From: Marinomonas sp. MED121
GTDB taxonomy: Bacteria; Pseudomonadota; Gammaproteobacteria; Pseudomonadales; Marinomonadaceae
Direction of reading: 5' to 3'
Assembly (NCBI RefSeq): GCF_000153025.1
Contig: NZ_CH672431.1
Coordinates: 638,868-702,867 of the forward strand
DNA length: 64,000 bases
How positions within the stretch are numbered: position 1 is the stretch's first letter; each line of letters opens with the position of its first letter. Below, piece after piece: positions 35,965-45,100 of this stretch. Below the pieces are notes generated by a model. The model had not been told where the DNA came from. It saw only the letters and a program-made list of their open reading frames with translations, and did not search any database. Made by a program: the position numbers and the translations under genes.

Positions 35965-36999
35965 ATGAAAAAAATCCAGTTATTGAAACAAACTTTACTA
36001 GCAAGCGTATTGACCGCAGCGTGTGCTACAAGTCAGGCAGAAACATGGAAATATGCCTTAGAAGAAGTGAAAGGAGATATTCAAGATATTTACGCTCAGG
36101 AGTTTAAAAAACGTATCGCAGAAAAAACCAATGGTGAAGTGGATGTGGATATTTACCACTATGGCACCTTAGGGACTTCAGGTGATGTGACTGAGTTAAC
36201 CGCCATTGATGCTATTCAATTTGCCAATGCAACGCCAGGGCACCTAGGGTCATTTGTGCCAGAAGTGCAGCTGTTTTCAATTCCTTTTATTCTCTCGGAT
36301 AATCCAGAAGTGAATAAAGCAATGCTAACGGGCTCAGACGTTATTTTTAATGATTTAGCGGATGACTTTGAACGCCGTGGTATTCAGTTAATAACCATGT
36401 ATCCAGAAGGTGATCAAGTTTGGACGACTAGCAAGTTGATTGAGTCTCCAGCGGACTTTAAGAACTTTAAAATGCGCGTGATGGTGTCACCTTTGTTATT
36501 AGAATCGTATAAAGATTTTGGTGCCAGCCCAACAGCCATGCCTTTTAGCGATGTATACAGTGGCTTACAGCTTAACGTCATTGATGGTCAGGAAAACCCC
36601 TTATCTTCTATTTATTCTATGAAGTTTCACGAAGTGACCGATTATATGATCTGGGCTAAGCATCAACAGTTCACCACTAGCATCATTACCGGAAGTCGCT
36701 GGTTTAATGGTTTATCAGAAGAGAGACAGCAGCTTATTCAAGAGACGTTTAAGGAAGTGAGTGAGTGGATTATTGATGAAATACCAACACTTGAGGCCGA
36801 CTTTTTAGCCAAAATTAAACAGGATAAACCTGATGGTAATTTTATCTTTTTAACCCAAGAACAACGCAATGCCTTCAAGGATGCTGCTAAAGCCACCCAT
36901 CAAAAATATATCGATATGTCTGGTCCAAGAGCCGAGTCTATTCTTGCCAAGTTCTTAGCTGAACGTGATGCACTAGAAAGTCGCTTGGGTTCGAACTAA
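35965..36999 (+). CDS. TRAP transporter substrate-binding protein DctP (system 1)
   Basis: 344 residues from ATG 35965 (AGAGGG upstream), with a signal peptide ending near TSQAETWKYA. DctP features: FKKRIAEKTNGEVDVDIYHYGTLGT, the ligand-contacting arginine region FKNFKMRVM, and GLQLNVIDGQENPLSSIYS. Periplasmic receptor for an organic anion, feeding DctQM encoded next. The neighbouring Asp/Glu-racemase-family enzyme suggests an amino-dicarboxylate or related acid (inference). Confidence 0.93.
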   Translation: MKKIQLLKQTLLASVLTAACATSQAETWKYALEEVKGDIQDIYAQEFKKRIAEKTNGEVDVDIYHYGTLGTSGDVTELTAIDAIQFANATPGHLGSFVPEVQLFSIPFILSDNPEVNKAMLTGSDVIFNDLADDFERRGIQLITMYPEGDQVWTTSKLIESPADFKNFKMRVMVSPLLLESYKDFGASPTAMPFSDVYSGLQLNVIDGQENPLSSIYSMKFHEVTDYMIWAKHQQFTTSIITGSRWFNGLSEERQQLIQETFKEVSEWIIDEIPTLEADFLAKIKQDKPDGNFIFLTQEQRNAFKDAAKATHQKYIDMSGPRAESILAKFLAERDALESRLGSN

Positions 37000-37045
37000 C
37001 GGTTGAAAGTATGGGGTGGCCATCGCTGCTCCATACAAGTTGGGT

Positions 37046-37663
37046 ATGATTATGAAAAAAACCTTGATGACTCTCTCAAGTATTGATCGTGTGATACAGG
37101 CGGTAGAGGCTTTTGTCTTAATTGTCAGTATCAGTGCGATCGCTCTTAATACAATCGTTAATGTGGTTGCTCGATATGTTATGCAGCACAGTTTATTTTT
37201 CTCAGAAGAACTAAATGAATTTTTAATGATTGCTGTGACCTTTGTTGGCTTGAGTTATATCACCCGCTTGGGTCGCCATATCCGTATGTCAGCCTTGTAT
37301 GACCTTTTACCTAGACTACCTAAAAAATACCTGATGTTGCTCATTTGCCTAACGACGGCAGGTGTGATGTTTACTTTGGCCTATTACGCCTATGAGTATG
37401 TTTTAACACTTGCTCAAAGAGAAAAGGTATCGCCTGCCTTAAGAGTGCCTGTGTATCTTACTTTGGTGTTTTTACCTTTAGGCTTTTTATTAACCGCCTT
37501 GCAGTACCTCTTGGCATTTGTGCAAAACCTAGTGCAAGAAGACGTCTACTTATCCTATCGAGCCCTAGATTGTTATGTGGAAGATGAATTTAGCGACGAT
37601 GGCGATGACGAAGAAGAAGTAACAAAACGTCAACCTGACGTTGAAGAGGAGGGGATAAAATGA
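37046..37663 (+). CDS. TRAP transporter small permease DctQ (system 1) with acidic tail
   Basis: About 206 residues from ATG 37046; a GTG at 37016 would lengthen it, and ATG 37052 would shorten it by two. Four transmembrane helices, with FFSEELNEFLMIAVTFVGLSY typical of DctQ. The C-terminus carries an unusual ~40-residue charged extension rich in Asp/Glu (VEDEFSDDGDDEEE) not normal for the family. The stop overlaps dctM by 4 nt. Confidence 0.9.
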   Translation: MIMKKTLMTLSSIDRVIQAVEAFVLIVSISAIALNTIVNVVARYVMQHSLFFSEELNEFLMIAVTFVGLSYITRLGRHIRMSALYDLLPRLPKKYLMLLICLTTAGVMFTLAYYAYEYVLTLAQREKVSPALRVPVYLTLVFLPLGFLLTALQYLLAFVQNLVQEDVYLSYRALDCYVEDEFSDDGDDEEEVTKRQPDVEEEGIK

Positions 37664-38940
37664 CAACGGCTATGTTATCTATCATGTTGGTTTTACTGCT
37701 GGCTGGCTTTCCCATGATGATGCCGCTTTTGGTGGCAACCCTGGTGGCTTTTTTATTCTTTTTAGACCCGATACCGCCCACTATTATCATTCAGCAAATG
37801 ATAGGAGGTGTAAAACCCTCCTCTTTAGTTGCTATCCCTATGTTTATGCTGGCGGCTGATATTATTACTCGGGGGCATTCGGCTAATCGCTTGCTTGATC
37901 TAGTGATGCATTTTATTGGTCATGTTCGTGGTGGTCTGGCCATTACTGTCGCAGCAACCTGTACCTTGTTTGGTGCCGTTTCTGGTTCCACTCAAGCAAC
38001 CGTTGTGGCTGTGGGTGGGCCGATGCGTCCTAAGTTATTGAAAGCAGGTTACAGTGATTCCTTTACTATGGCCTTGATCATTAATGCCAGTGATATTGCT
38101 TTTTTGATACCGCCTAGCATCGGCATGATTGTTTATGGTGTCTTGTCGGGTACCTCCATTACCGAGTTATTTATTGCCGGAATTGGACCGGGTTTACTGA
38201 TTCTCCTTATGTTTTCTGCTTATTCTTATTTTTATGCCAAGCGACATAATATCCCAGTAGGCGAAAAGGCGACTTGGATAGAAAGATTTCATGCCATGAG
38301 AAAAGCGGTGTGGCCACTTGGCTTTCCTATCATCATTGTAGGAGGCATCTATGGCGGTGTATTTAGTCCAACGGAGGCGGCTTCAGTCTGTGTAGCTTAT
38401 GCTCTTATATTGGAATGGCTTATCTTTCGTTCAATTAAACTTAAAGATTTAAAGGATATTGCCCTTTCTACTGGTGTCGTTACCGCGGTTGTTTTCATTT
38501 TAATTGCAGCAGGAGCGGCGTTTTCTTGGGTGATCTCTTTTGCTCAAGTGCCACAAGCTTTGCTTTCGGCCTTGTCCTTTACTCAATCTAGTCCAGAGCT
38601 TGTATTAGTCACAATTGCTGTGATCTTTTTTGTGGGTTGCATGTTTGTGGACCCGATTGTAGTCATGCTCATATTGGTGCCTATTCTTATGCCTTTGGTA
38701 AAAGCCAGTGGTCTGGACCCTGTTTTAGTGGGCATTATGATCACGTTACAGGTCGCGATTGGTTCAGCAACGCCACCTTTTGGCTGCGATATCTTTACCG
38801 CGATTGCCATTTTTAGACGTCCTTATATTGATGTCATCAAGGGAACGCCTGTTTTCATTTTAATCTTATTATTTGCTTCTGTGTGTTTGGTTCTAGTGCC
38901 TGATATCGCGCTTTTCTTGCGGGATGTTAGCCAAAACTAA
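37660..38940 (+). CDS. TRAP transporter large permease DctM (system 1)
   Basis: 426 residues, about twelve transmembrane helices. Family motifs: VAIPMFMLAADII, AVSGSTQATVVAVG, IPPSIGMIVYGVLSG and VGIMITLQVAIGSATPPFGCD. Sodium-coupled import channel in the inner membrane. Followed after 33 nt by the racemase-family gene, presumably cotranscribed. Confidence 0.95.
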   Translation: MTTAMLSIMLVLLLAGFPMMMPLLVATLVAFLFFLDPIPPTIIIQQMIGGVKPSSLVAIPMFMLAADIITRGHSANRLLDLVMHFIGHVRGGLAITVAATCTLFGAVSGSTQATVVAVGGPMRPKLLKAGYSDSFTMALIINASDIAFLIPPSIGMIVYGVLSGTSITELFIAGIGPGLLILLMFSAYSYFYAKRHNIPVGEKATWIERFHAMRKAVWPLGFPIIIVGGIYGGVFSPTEAASVCVAYALILEWLIFRSIKLKDLKDIALSTGVVTAVVFILIAAGAAFSWVISFAQVPQALLSALSFTQSSPELVLVTIAVIFFVGCMFVDPIVVMLILVPILMPLVKASGLDPVLVGIMITLQVAIGSATPPFGCDIFTAIAIFRRPYIDVIKGTPVFILILLFASVCLVLVPDIALFLRDVSQN

Positions 38941-38973
38941 ATGCATAAAAATTATTAAAGAGACAGATTTATT

Positions 38974-39762
38974 ATGCTAGATATTGCTGAAATAGACGCA
39001 GACTTTCACAAAAGTGATTATTTTGTTAACCGCAAAATTGGCCTTGTTGCCCTAAGAACAGACCATTTGATCGAAGATAGCTTACGTCAGATTTTAGGCC
39101 CATTTAATCTTGCTATGTTAACGAACCGTATTCGCTTTAATGATCCTGTGAATACAGAAAATCTTAAAGCAATGGCGCAAGACCTAGATAGAGTGGTGGG
39201 TGACATATTGCCAGGTAAAGCCTTAGACCTTGTGATTTTTGGCTGCTCTTCTGGGGCCGCCGCAATAGGAGAGGAAAAGTTAGCTGCAAAGATCAAAGCG
39301 ATAAAACCCAGTGCTAAAGTCACTAACCCTGTGACTGCTGCCGTCGCTTCTTTCGCTGCTTTAGGGGTGAAAAAAATCTCTGTGATTACCCCATATTCTC
39401 GTGCTGTAAATGAAAGCATTGCTGACTTTTTTAGTAGTAAAGGTTATCAGGTGTTAAACATTGCTGGTTTTAATCAAGGTGATGATGCGGATATTACGCG
39501 GATAGACCCGCAGGCCATTGTTGCGGCAGCTAAACAGTATGCTCACCCAGAAGCAGAAGCATTGTTTTTGTCTTGTACCGCATTAAGAGCGACTGATGTG
39601 ATTGAAGAAATTGAGCAGGCGCTAAATTTACCCGTAGTGTCTAGCAATCAAGCCTTGGCATGGCACGCTCTCAATTTGATGGCTGTGACGCAAGAGGTGC
39701 AAGGCTATGGTCGCTTATTTCAGTGTAAATTACCTTCAGGAAATATGGGTGAAGAGGCTTAA
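38974..39762 (+). CDS. Asp/Glu racemase-superfamily enzyme (maleate isomerase/EutA-like)
   Basis: 262 residues, cytoplasmic. The two catalytic-type cysteines are C91 (FGCSSGAAAIGEEKL) and C201 (LSCTALRATD), spaced as in maleate cis-trans isomerase, arylmalonate decarboxylase and ectoine-utilisation EutA. Other cues: VTNPVTAAVASF and ISVITPYSRAVNESIADFF. Could isomerise or racemise the acid imported by TRAP system 1. None of the other ectoine genes is present, so I do not name it eutA. Confidence 0.85.
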   Translation: MLDIAEIDADFHKSDYFVNRKIGLVALRTDHLIEDSLRQILGPFNLAMLTNRIRFNDPVNTENLKAMAQDLDRVVGDILPGKALDLVIFGCSSGAAAIGEEKLAAKIKAIKPSAKVTNPVTAAVASFAALGVKKISVITPYSRAVNESIADFFSSKGYQVLNIAGFNQGDDADITRIDPQAIVAAAKQYAHPEAEALFLSCTALRATDVIEEIEQALNLPVVSSNQALAWHALNLMAVTQEVQGYGRLFQCKLPSGNMGEEA

Positions 39763-39796
39763 ATCAATGAATCGAATAAGCCTCTTTATTTCAGGT

Positions 39797-40231
39797 TTAC
39801 TTGGCAAAAAGTTCGTTTTCGATATCTCTAAAGGCTTTAAATTCGAGGGCATTACCCGAAGGGTCACAGAAGAACATAGTGCCTTGCTCTCCGATTTCGC
39901 CTTTAAATCTGACATAGGGCTCAATGAGAAAGGCATCAATAAAACCACTGACTTTATCGGCGAATTTTTCCCAGTCATCAAACTCCATCACCACGCCAAA
40001 GTGGGGCACAGGGACCCCATGACCATCAACATGGTTATGCATACTTTGTACTTTGCCGTCTTTGCCTATGTTGGGGTTAAGGTGCGTCACCACTTGATGA
40101 CCAAACATATTAAAGTCGATCCATTGATCTGTACTACGGCCTTCTGCAAAACCCAGTTTAGTGCCGTAAAAGTCTCTGGCTTCGTCTATATCTCGAACGG
40201 GAACCGCAAGATGAAATGGGGTTAATTTCAT
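39797..40231 (-). CDS. VOC (glyoxalase/dioxygenase-fold) family protein
   Basis: 144 residues from ATG 40231 with AGGAG upstream. Vicinal-oxygen-chelate fold: HLAVPVRDIDEARDFYGTKLGF at the start and FFCDPSGNALEFKAF at the end, with candidate metal ligands H7, H77 and E131 region. Converges with the racemase-family gene. The substrate is unknown; the family includes lyases and resistance proteins. Confidence 0.88.
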   Translation of the reverse strand: MKLTPFHLAVPVRDIDEARDFYGTKLGFAEGRSTDQWIDFNMFGHQVVTHLNPNIGKDGKVQSMHNHVDGHGVPVPHFGVVMEFDDWEKFADKVSGFIDAFLIEPYVRFKGEIGEQGTMFFCDPSGNALEFKAFRDIENELFAK

Positions 40232-40598
40232 GAATTTCTCCTATGCTGAATCTTGCCAGCGACCTTGTTGACCTCTGGTTTGTTTGTAAGACAGTGTGCT
40301 TGGTAAACAGTATGGGGGGAAATCTTATGAAAGTGAATTCCACTTTAGAAAATTGAAAATAGGTTGTAAAAACTTTGTATTAAAGCCGCCTTATATTAAT
40401 AAAACTAAAAAAATAAAAATAATTAGAATAATAAACTATAAAATGTTTTATTTATGGTTTTATTGACTTAATAGTTGTTATGATTTTTGCGTGTAACGCG
40501 GGCAAAACGTTGGCGAATTGTTATTGTTTATGTCTTAATCAATTTTATGAGAGGTGAAATACTTGCCTGATCATAAATTATAATAACGGAGAAACAAG
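40232..40598. promoter_or_regulatory. Divergent promoter region between VOC gene and TRAP system 2
   Basis: 367 bases, very AT-rich in its middle. Contains palindrome AAAGTG-AATTC-CACTTT at 40330-40346. No gene or known RNA seen. Confidence 0.45.
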
Positions 40599-41567
40599 AT
40601 GCTTAAAAAAACCTTGCTTACAACATCTATTGTATTTGGTGGCCTTTTATCTAGCGTAAATGCTGCACAATGGCACATGCCAACCCCTTATGGTGATGCA
40701 AACCTGCCAACAAAACTTGCTTATCAATTTGCTGAAGAAATTAAACAAAATACCGATGGTGACCTGAATATAACAGTTCACTCAGGTGCTTCTTTAGTGA
40801 AACACACAGAAATTCCACGTGCGGTAAAAACGGGTCAAGTGCAAATGGGGGAAATCTTCATTGGTATCATGGGCAATACCCACCCTGTGTTTAAACACGA
40901 CAATATTCCTTTCTTAGCAACCAACTTTGATGATGCTGAAAAACTTTGGCAAGCCGCGAAACCTGAGATGGAAAAGCAGCTGAAAAAAGAAGGTATGAAA
41001 CTCTTGTATACAGTGGCTTGGCCAGCACAAGGTCTTTATACCAAGAAAGCCATTAACAGCCTTTCTGATATAGAAGGTTCAAGAATGCGTGCTTATAGCC
41101 CATCAACCTCACGCCTTGCTGATTTGATGGATACCACGCCAACGACTATTCAGGTGCCTGAAATTCCTCAAGCGTTTAGTACCGGTATTATCGATGCCAT
41201 GATCACGTCACCAACGACAGGTGTAAATGGTCAAGCATGGGATTATTTAAGTCATTACAACGATATCCAAGCTTGGATTCCAAAAAACATGGTTGTGGTC
41301 AATATGCGTTCTTTCAAACGTCTTGATAAAGATGTGCAAAAGATCATCATGGACGCTGCTGCAAAAGTTGAAAAGCAAGGCTGGGAACAGGTGCGTATTA
41401 ATGCTAAGCAAGACACAGATAGCTTGGCTAAAAATGGCATTGCTGTATCAACACCAACCGCTGAATTGGCAAATGAATTCAATGCGATTGGTAAAATTAT
41501 GACCCAAGAGTGGTTGGATGAATCTGGCTCCGAAATCAAAACTTTGTTAGAAAACTATCAACAGTAA
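40599..41567 (+). CDS. TRAP transporter substrate-binding protein DctP (system 2)
   Basis: 322 residues with signal peptide MLKKTLLTTSIVFGGLLSSVNA before AQWHMP. DctP cues: LAYQFAEEIKQNTDGDLNITVHSGASLVKH, IEGSRMRAYSPSTSRLADLM, PQAFSTGIIDAMITS. First gene of a DctPQM-regulator set that runs directly into the D-glutamate/5-oxoproline operon. 5-Oxoproline, D-glutamate or another amino acid is therefore the likeliest ligand (inference). Confidence 0.93.
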   Translation: MLKKTLLTTSIVFGGLLSSVNAAQWHMPTPYGDANLPTKLAYQFAEEIKQNTDGDLNITVHSGASLVKHTEIPRAVKTGQVQMGEIFIGIMGNTHPVFKHDNIPFLATNFDDAEKLWQAAKPEMEKQLKKEGMKLLYTVAWPAQGLYTKKAINSLSDIEGSRMRAYSPSTSRLADLMDTTPTTIQVPEIPQAFSTGIIDAMITSPTTGVNGQAWDYLSHYNDIQAWIPKNMVVVNMRSFKRLDKDVQKIIMDAAAKVEKQGWEQVRINAKQDTDSLAKNGIAVSTPTAELANEFNAIGKIMTQEWLDESGSEIKTLLENYQQ

Positions 41568-41635
41568 TTTAGTTTTATAGACCTCTTTGCCTTTTCCTCC
41601 CACGGGTAAAGGGGTCGTTTTTGAAGGTTTTGGTT

Positions 41636-42172
41636 ATGCGTAAACTATTAAATAATACCTATCTAGTATCAGGTTATTTATCAGGCTTCAGTATTCTGAT
41701 GATTACCCTCTTGATAGTTGCTCAAGTGATTGGTCGTTTATTCGGCTTTATTGTTCCCTCTGCTGAAGATTTTGCTGTTTATAGTTTGGCAGCAGCGACA
41801 TTTTTTGGCTTGGCCTACACCTTTCACGAAGGTGGCCATATTCGCGTTAGCTTAGCGATAAAAGCCCTACCTCCTAAAATACGTCGCTTACAAGAGGGCG
41901 CAATTCTTATCTTTGGTACCTTGCTGTCTGCTTTTATGGCTTTTTATATGGTGCACCTAGCATGGGAATCCTATGTGTTTGAAGAAGTGTCTTACGGCTA
42001 TATTCCGATTCCGCTTTGGATGCCGCAAGTGCCTGTTGCTATAGGCTCTATTATGTTCGCTATTGCGATCGCTGATGACTTGGTTTGCATGTTGTTGGGT
42101 AAAAAACCTAAGTATCTACAGCATGAAGAAGATGAGTTAAGTTTGGATAATGACTTAGGAGGTGAGGTCTAA
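41636..42172 (+). CDS. TRAP transporter small permease DctQ (system 2)
   Basis: 178 residues from ATG 41636, with GAAGG 8 nt upstream. Four transmembrane helices and the DctQ pattern SAEDFAVYSLAAATFFGLAYTFHEGGHIRVSL. Unlike system 1 it has only a short acidic tail. Stop and dctM start share one base. Confidence 0.92.
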   Translation: MRKLLNNTYLVSGYLSGFSILMITLLIVAQVIGRLFGFIVPSAEDFAVYSLAAATFFGLAYTFHEGGHIRVSLAIKALPPKIRRLQEGAILIFGTLLSAFMAFYMVHLAWESYVFEEVSYGYIPIPLWMPQVPVAIGSIMFAIAIADDLVCMLLGKKPKYLQHEEDELSLDNDLGGEV

Positions 42173-43479
42173 TGGATACGATTACTTTATCAATTACCCT
42201 TGCCGCTGCCATGTTGCTAATGCTGGCCTGTGGTATTTGGGTTGCTTTATCTCTTATTGGTGTGGGTGTGCTTGGATTGTTGCTATCTGGCAATGATCAA
42301 ATTGGTCTGCTTTATGCGACATCAAGCTGGGGTGCTACAACATCTTGGTCATTAACGGCTTTGCCTTTGTTTATTTGGATGGGAGAAATCCTGTTTCGAA
42401 CCCGATTATCAGAAGACTTATTTAAGGGCTTATCGCCTTTATTGAATGGCTTGCCAGGTAAGTTACTGCATGTGAACGTGCTTAGTTGCGGTATTTTTGC
42501 GGCGGTTTCTGGTTCTTCTGCGGCGACGGCGGCGACCATAGGGCGTATGACGCTACCTGAGCTTAAAGAGCGTGGTTACAGTGAACGCATGGCAATTGGT
42601 ACCTTAGCGGGCTCTGGTACTCTAGGCTTGCTGATTCCGCCTTCAATTATCTTGATTGTATATGGTGTAGCAGCGGAAGTTTCCATCGGTCGTTTGTTTA
42701 TTGCAGGGGCCTTACCTGGCCTTTTATTAGTGAGCTTGTTCATGGGTTATACCATGATTTGGGCCAAACTTAATCGTAATGAATTACCTGCTCATGATGG
42801 TACTAAGATTTCTTGGCCTGAAAAAATCATCGCTCTGCGTAAACTCTTACCTATCGTAGCGTTAATCGTCTTCGTATTGGGTTCGATTTATGGTGGTGTG
42901 ACCACGCCTTCTGAGGCTGCCGCCTTGGGTGTTGTGGGTGCATTGTTTCTTGCTGTTTTGTCTAAGGCTTTGAACCGTAAGAGCTTTGTTGATAGTTTGC
43001 TTGGCGCAGTGAAAAGCTCTTGTATGATAGGTTTGATACTTGCTGGTGCTCACTTCTTAACTTTGGCAATGGGCTTTTTAGGTATACCTAAGTCATTGGC
43101 TTTGTGGATTTCTGCCATGACACTATCACCGACTGAGTTGTTAATTTACTTAACGATTTTGTTTGTGATTCTAGGTTGTTTCCTGGATGGTATTTCGGTG
43201 GTTGTATTAACGACTGCAGTTGTTTTGCCTATGGTTCAGCAAGCTGGCATTGATTTACTTTGGTTTGGTATTTATATCGTGCTGGTGGTAGAAATGTCCC
43301 AGATAACTCCCCCGGTGGGCTTTAATCTCTTTGTCATACAAGCTTTAACTGGGAAAAATATCTTATATGTAGCGCGAGCGTCATTACCCTTCTTCTTGTT
43401 AATTTTATTGGCTGTAGTTTTGATAACATGGTTTCCAGAAATCGTAACCTTCTTACCTACTAATATGAGCGGAAAATAA
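42172..43479 (+). CDS. TRAP transporter large permease DctM (system 2)
   Basis: 435 residues, about twelve transmembrane helices. Motifs: TALPLFIWMGEILFRT, AVSGSSAATAATIG, GSGTLGLLIPPSIILIVYG and VVEMSQITPPVGFNLFVIQ. Inner-membrane channel of system 2. Only 3 nt separate its stop from the regulator gene. Confidence 0.95.
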   Translation: MDTITLSITLAAAMLLMLACGIWVALSLIGVGVLGLLLSGNDQIGLLYATSSWGATTSWSLTALPLFIWMGEILFRTRLSEDLFKGLSPLLNGLPGKLLHVNVLSCGIFAAVSGSSAATAATIGRMTLPELKERGYSERMAIGTLAGSGTLGLLIPPSIILIVYGVAAEVSIGRLFIAGALPGLLLVSLFMGYTMIWAKLNRNELPAHDGTKISWPEKIIALRKLLPIVALIVFVLGSIYGGVTTPSEAAALGVVGALFLAVLSKALNRKSFVDSLLGAVKSSCMIGLILAGAHFLTLAMGFLGIPKSLALWISAMTLSPTELLIYLTILFVILGCFLDGISVVVLTTAVVLPMVQQAGIDLLWFGIYIVLVVEMSQITPPVGFNLFVIQALTGKNILYVARASLPFFLLILLAVVLITWFPEIVTFLPTNMSGK

Positions 43480-43482
43480 AGC

Positions 43483-43989
43483 ATGCCTGATAAACGTATT
43501 GTCTCTTCTTCACATCTAGCCTCGGAAAAAGGGGCGTCGTTAAGTGAATATGAATTCGGACTGATTATTGCCAATAGTGCTTTTAATCGTTGGATGCAGC
43601 ATTGTGCTAAAAGTGCAGGCGCGGTAGATCTAACACCGCTGGATATTTTAGTGGTACATCATGTGAATCATAGGGAAAGAGCAAAACGTTTAGCAGATAT
43701 CTGCTTTGTACTGAATGTGGAAGATGCTCATACAGTGAATTATTCATTAAAGAAACTGTTGAAGCGTGACCTCGTTCAGGGGGAGAAAATAGGCAAGGAG
43801 ATGTTTTATCGCACCAGTGAGCAAGGTCGCACTTTCTGTGAAACCTATCGAGATGTGCGAGAAGATTGCCTAACAGATTCACTGAAAAACTTTAACTTTT
43901 CGCCGGAGAAGTTATCGGAAATGGCGGAGCATTTACGTGCTCTGTCGAGTCTTTATGATCAAGCATCGAGGGCGGCAGCGTCTTTGTGA
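43483..43989 (+). CDS. Winged-helix (MarR-like) transcriptional regulator
   Basis: 168 residues. The central winged helix has LTPLDILVVHHVNHRERAKRLADICFVLN, a recognition segment EDAHTVNYSLKKLLKRDLV and a wing KIGKEMFYRTSEQGR. C-terminal helices (about 120-165) likely dimerise. It follows dctM after 3 nt and precedes the D-glutamate cyclase operon, so it probably controls TRAP system 2 and/or that operon, with palindrome 44192-44208 as a candidate site. Confidence 0.85.
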   Translation: MPDKRIVSSSHLASEKGASLSEYEFGLIIANSAFNRWMQHCAKSAGAVDLTPLDILVVHHVNHRERAKRLADICFVLNVEDAHTVNYSLKKLLKRDLVQGEKIGKEMFYRTSEQGRTFCETYRDVREDCLTDSLKNFNFSPEKLSEMAEHLRALSSLYDQASRAAASL

Positions 43990-44053
43990 AATGGTTAGAT
44001 AAGACTTTATTTAACAGATAAATAAAACTGGCTGTTATCTTGCTGCCAAATAA

Positions 44054-44087
44054 AGGTTGCCAGGCTTGCCTGTCAGCCTTTTTTTAT
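44054..44087 (+). terminator. Rho-independent terminator after the regulator gene
   Basis: Long stem AGGTTGCCAGGC / GCCTGTCAGCCT with one mismatch and a tight loop, followed by seven T's. Separates the TRAP unit from the D-glutamate operon. Confidence 0.82.
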
Positions 44088-44191
44088 TTCTTTTTGTTTT
44101 AGTTGACTAAACTGTCAGATATTAAAAGGTAGGTTTTTTTATCTTCTATAAAATATTTTTAAAGATGTTTAGTCTTTAAATATCTATTTTT

Positions 44192-44208
44192 ATAGTGATA
44201 TTCACTAT
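44192..44208. promoter_or_regulatory. Palindrome ATAGTGA-TAT-TCACTAT upstream of D-glutamate cyclase operon
   Basis: Perfect 7-bp arms, 88 nt before ATG 44296, in an AT-rich promoter region. An imperfect dyad ATATTTTTAAAGA / TCTTTAAATAT lies just upstream (about 44152-44184). Likely operator of the adjacent MarR-like regulator. Confidence 0.6.
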
Positions 44209-44295
44209 TGAAAAAAACTTGTTTGACAGCGTGTCTTTCTTATAAGAATGTTGCCCTAAATCAACATTCGTTCATCACAATTTTAAGGTGTTTGT

Positions 44296-45090
44296 ATGTC
44301 ATTGAATGCACAATCCACCCCAGTACAAGTTCGCGATCAAATTCGATCGGGTCAGTGGGGGAAAAACACATCTGGGTTAGCCTCGGGCTATGTTCAAGGA
44401 AACATTGTTATTCTGCCAAAAGCATGGGCAGATGATTTCTTGAAATTTGCGACGTTAAATCCTAAGGCGTGTCCTATTGTGGGTATGTCGGAAAATCCAG
44501 GTGATTTTTTGCTGCCAAGTGTGGGTGAAAATGTTGATATTCGCAGCGATGTTTCAAGCTACAAAATTTTTCGTGATGGTCAGTTTAAACAAGAAGTCAG
44601 TGATATCTCAGATGTTTGGCAGGACGACCTTGTGACCTTTGTGTTGGGTTGCTCATTTTCATTTGAAGAACCTTTGATTGCCGACGGCCTTGAAGTGAGA
44701 AATATCACTGAAAATGTCAATGTACCTATGTACCGTACCAATATTGAATGTCAGTCTGCGGGACCTTTTTCTGGTACGACTGTGGTTAGCATGCGCCCTA
44801 TGGTGCCTAAAGATGCTATTCGTGCGATTCAGATCTGTAGCCGTTTTCCTTCAGTACATGGCGCACCATTACATTTTGGCCAGCCTGAGATGATAGGCAT
44901 TAAAGACATTAATACCCCTGATTTTGGTGATGCTGTCACTATCAAAGAAGGCGAAGTGCCTGTGTTCTGGGCTTGTGGTGTGACTCCACAAGTGGCATTA
45001 GAACAAGCTAAACCACCATTTTGCATTACCCATAGCCCGGGTTGCATGTTGGTAACTGATATTCGCAACAGCGCTTTGTCCATTCTTTAA
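44296..45090 (+). CDS. D-glutamate cyclase family protein, N-type (DUF1445/UPF0317)
   Basis: 264 residues from ATG 44296 with AAGGTG upstream. Family features: VRDQIRSGQWGKNTSGLASGYVQGNIVILPK, CPIVGMSENPGD, FVLGCSFSFEEPLI, MYRTNIEC, VVSMRPM and the C-terminal FCITHSPGCMLVTD. Annotated elsewhere as 'putative hydro-lyase'. This family is fused to DUF4392 in mammalian DGLUCY, which converts D-glutamate to 5-oxo-D-proline. Here the two halves are separate genes flanking pxpABC, strong support for the same pathway. Confidence 0.92.
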   Translation: MSLNAQSTPVQVRDQIRSGQWGKNTSGLASGYVQGNIVILPKAWADDFLKFATLNPKACPIVGMSENPGDFLLPSVGENVDIRSDVSSYKIFRDGQFKQEVSDISDVWQDDLVTFVLGCSFSFEEPLIADGLEVRNITENVNVPMYRTNIECQSAGPFSGTTVVSMRPMVPKDAIRAIQICSRFPSVHGAPLHFGQPEMIGIKDINTPDFGDAVTIKEGEVPVFWACGVTPQVALEQAKPPFCITHSPGCMLVTDIRNSALSIL

Positions 45091-45100
45091 GGAGACCATG

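Noticed and set aside
38974..39762. Ectoine-utilisation gene eutA
   Set aside because: Family and cysteines fit, but no eutB/C/D/E or doe genes are nearby; maleate isomerase or a racemase is equally likely.
39707..40225. 172-codon plus-strand frame over the VOC gene
   Set aside because: Opposite strand of a clear VOC protein with AGGAG before its start; the plus frame has no recognisable domain.
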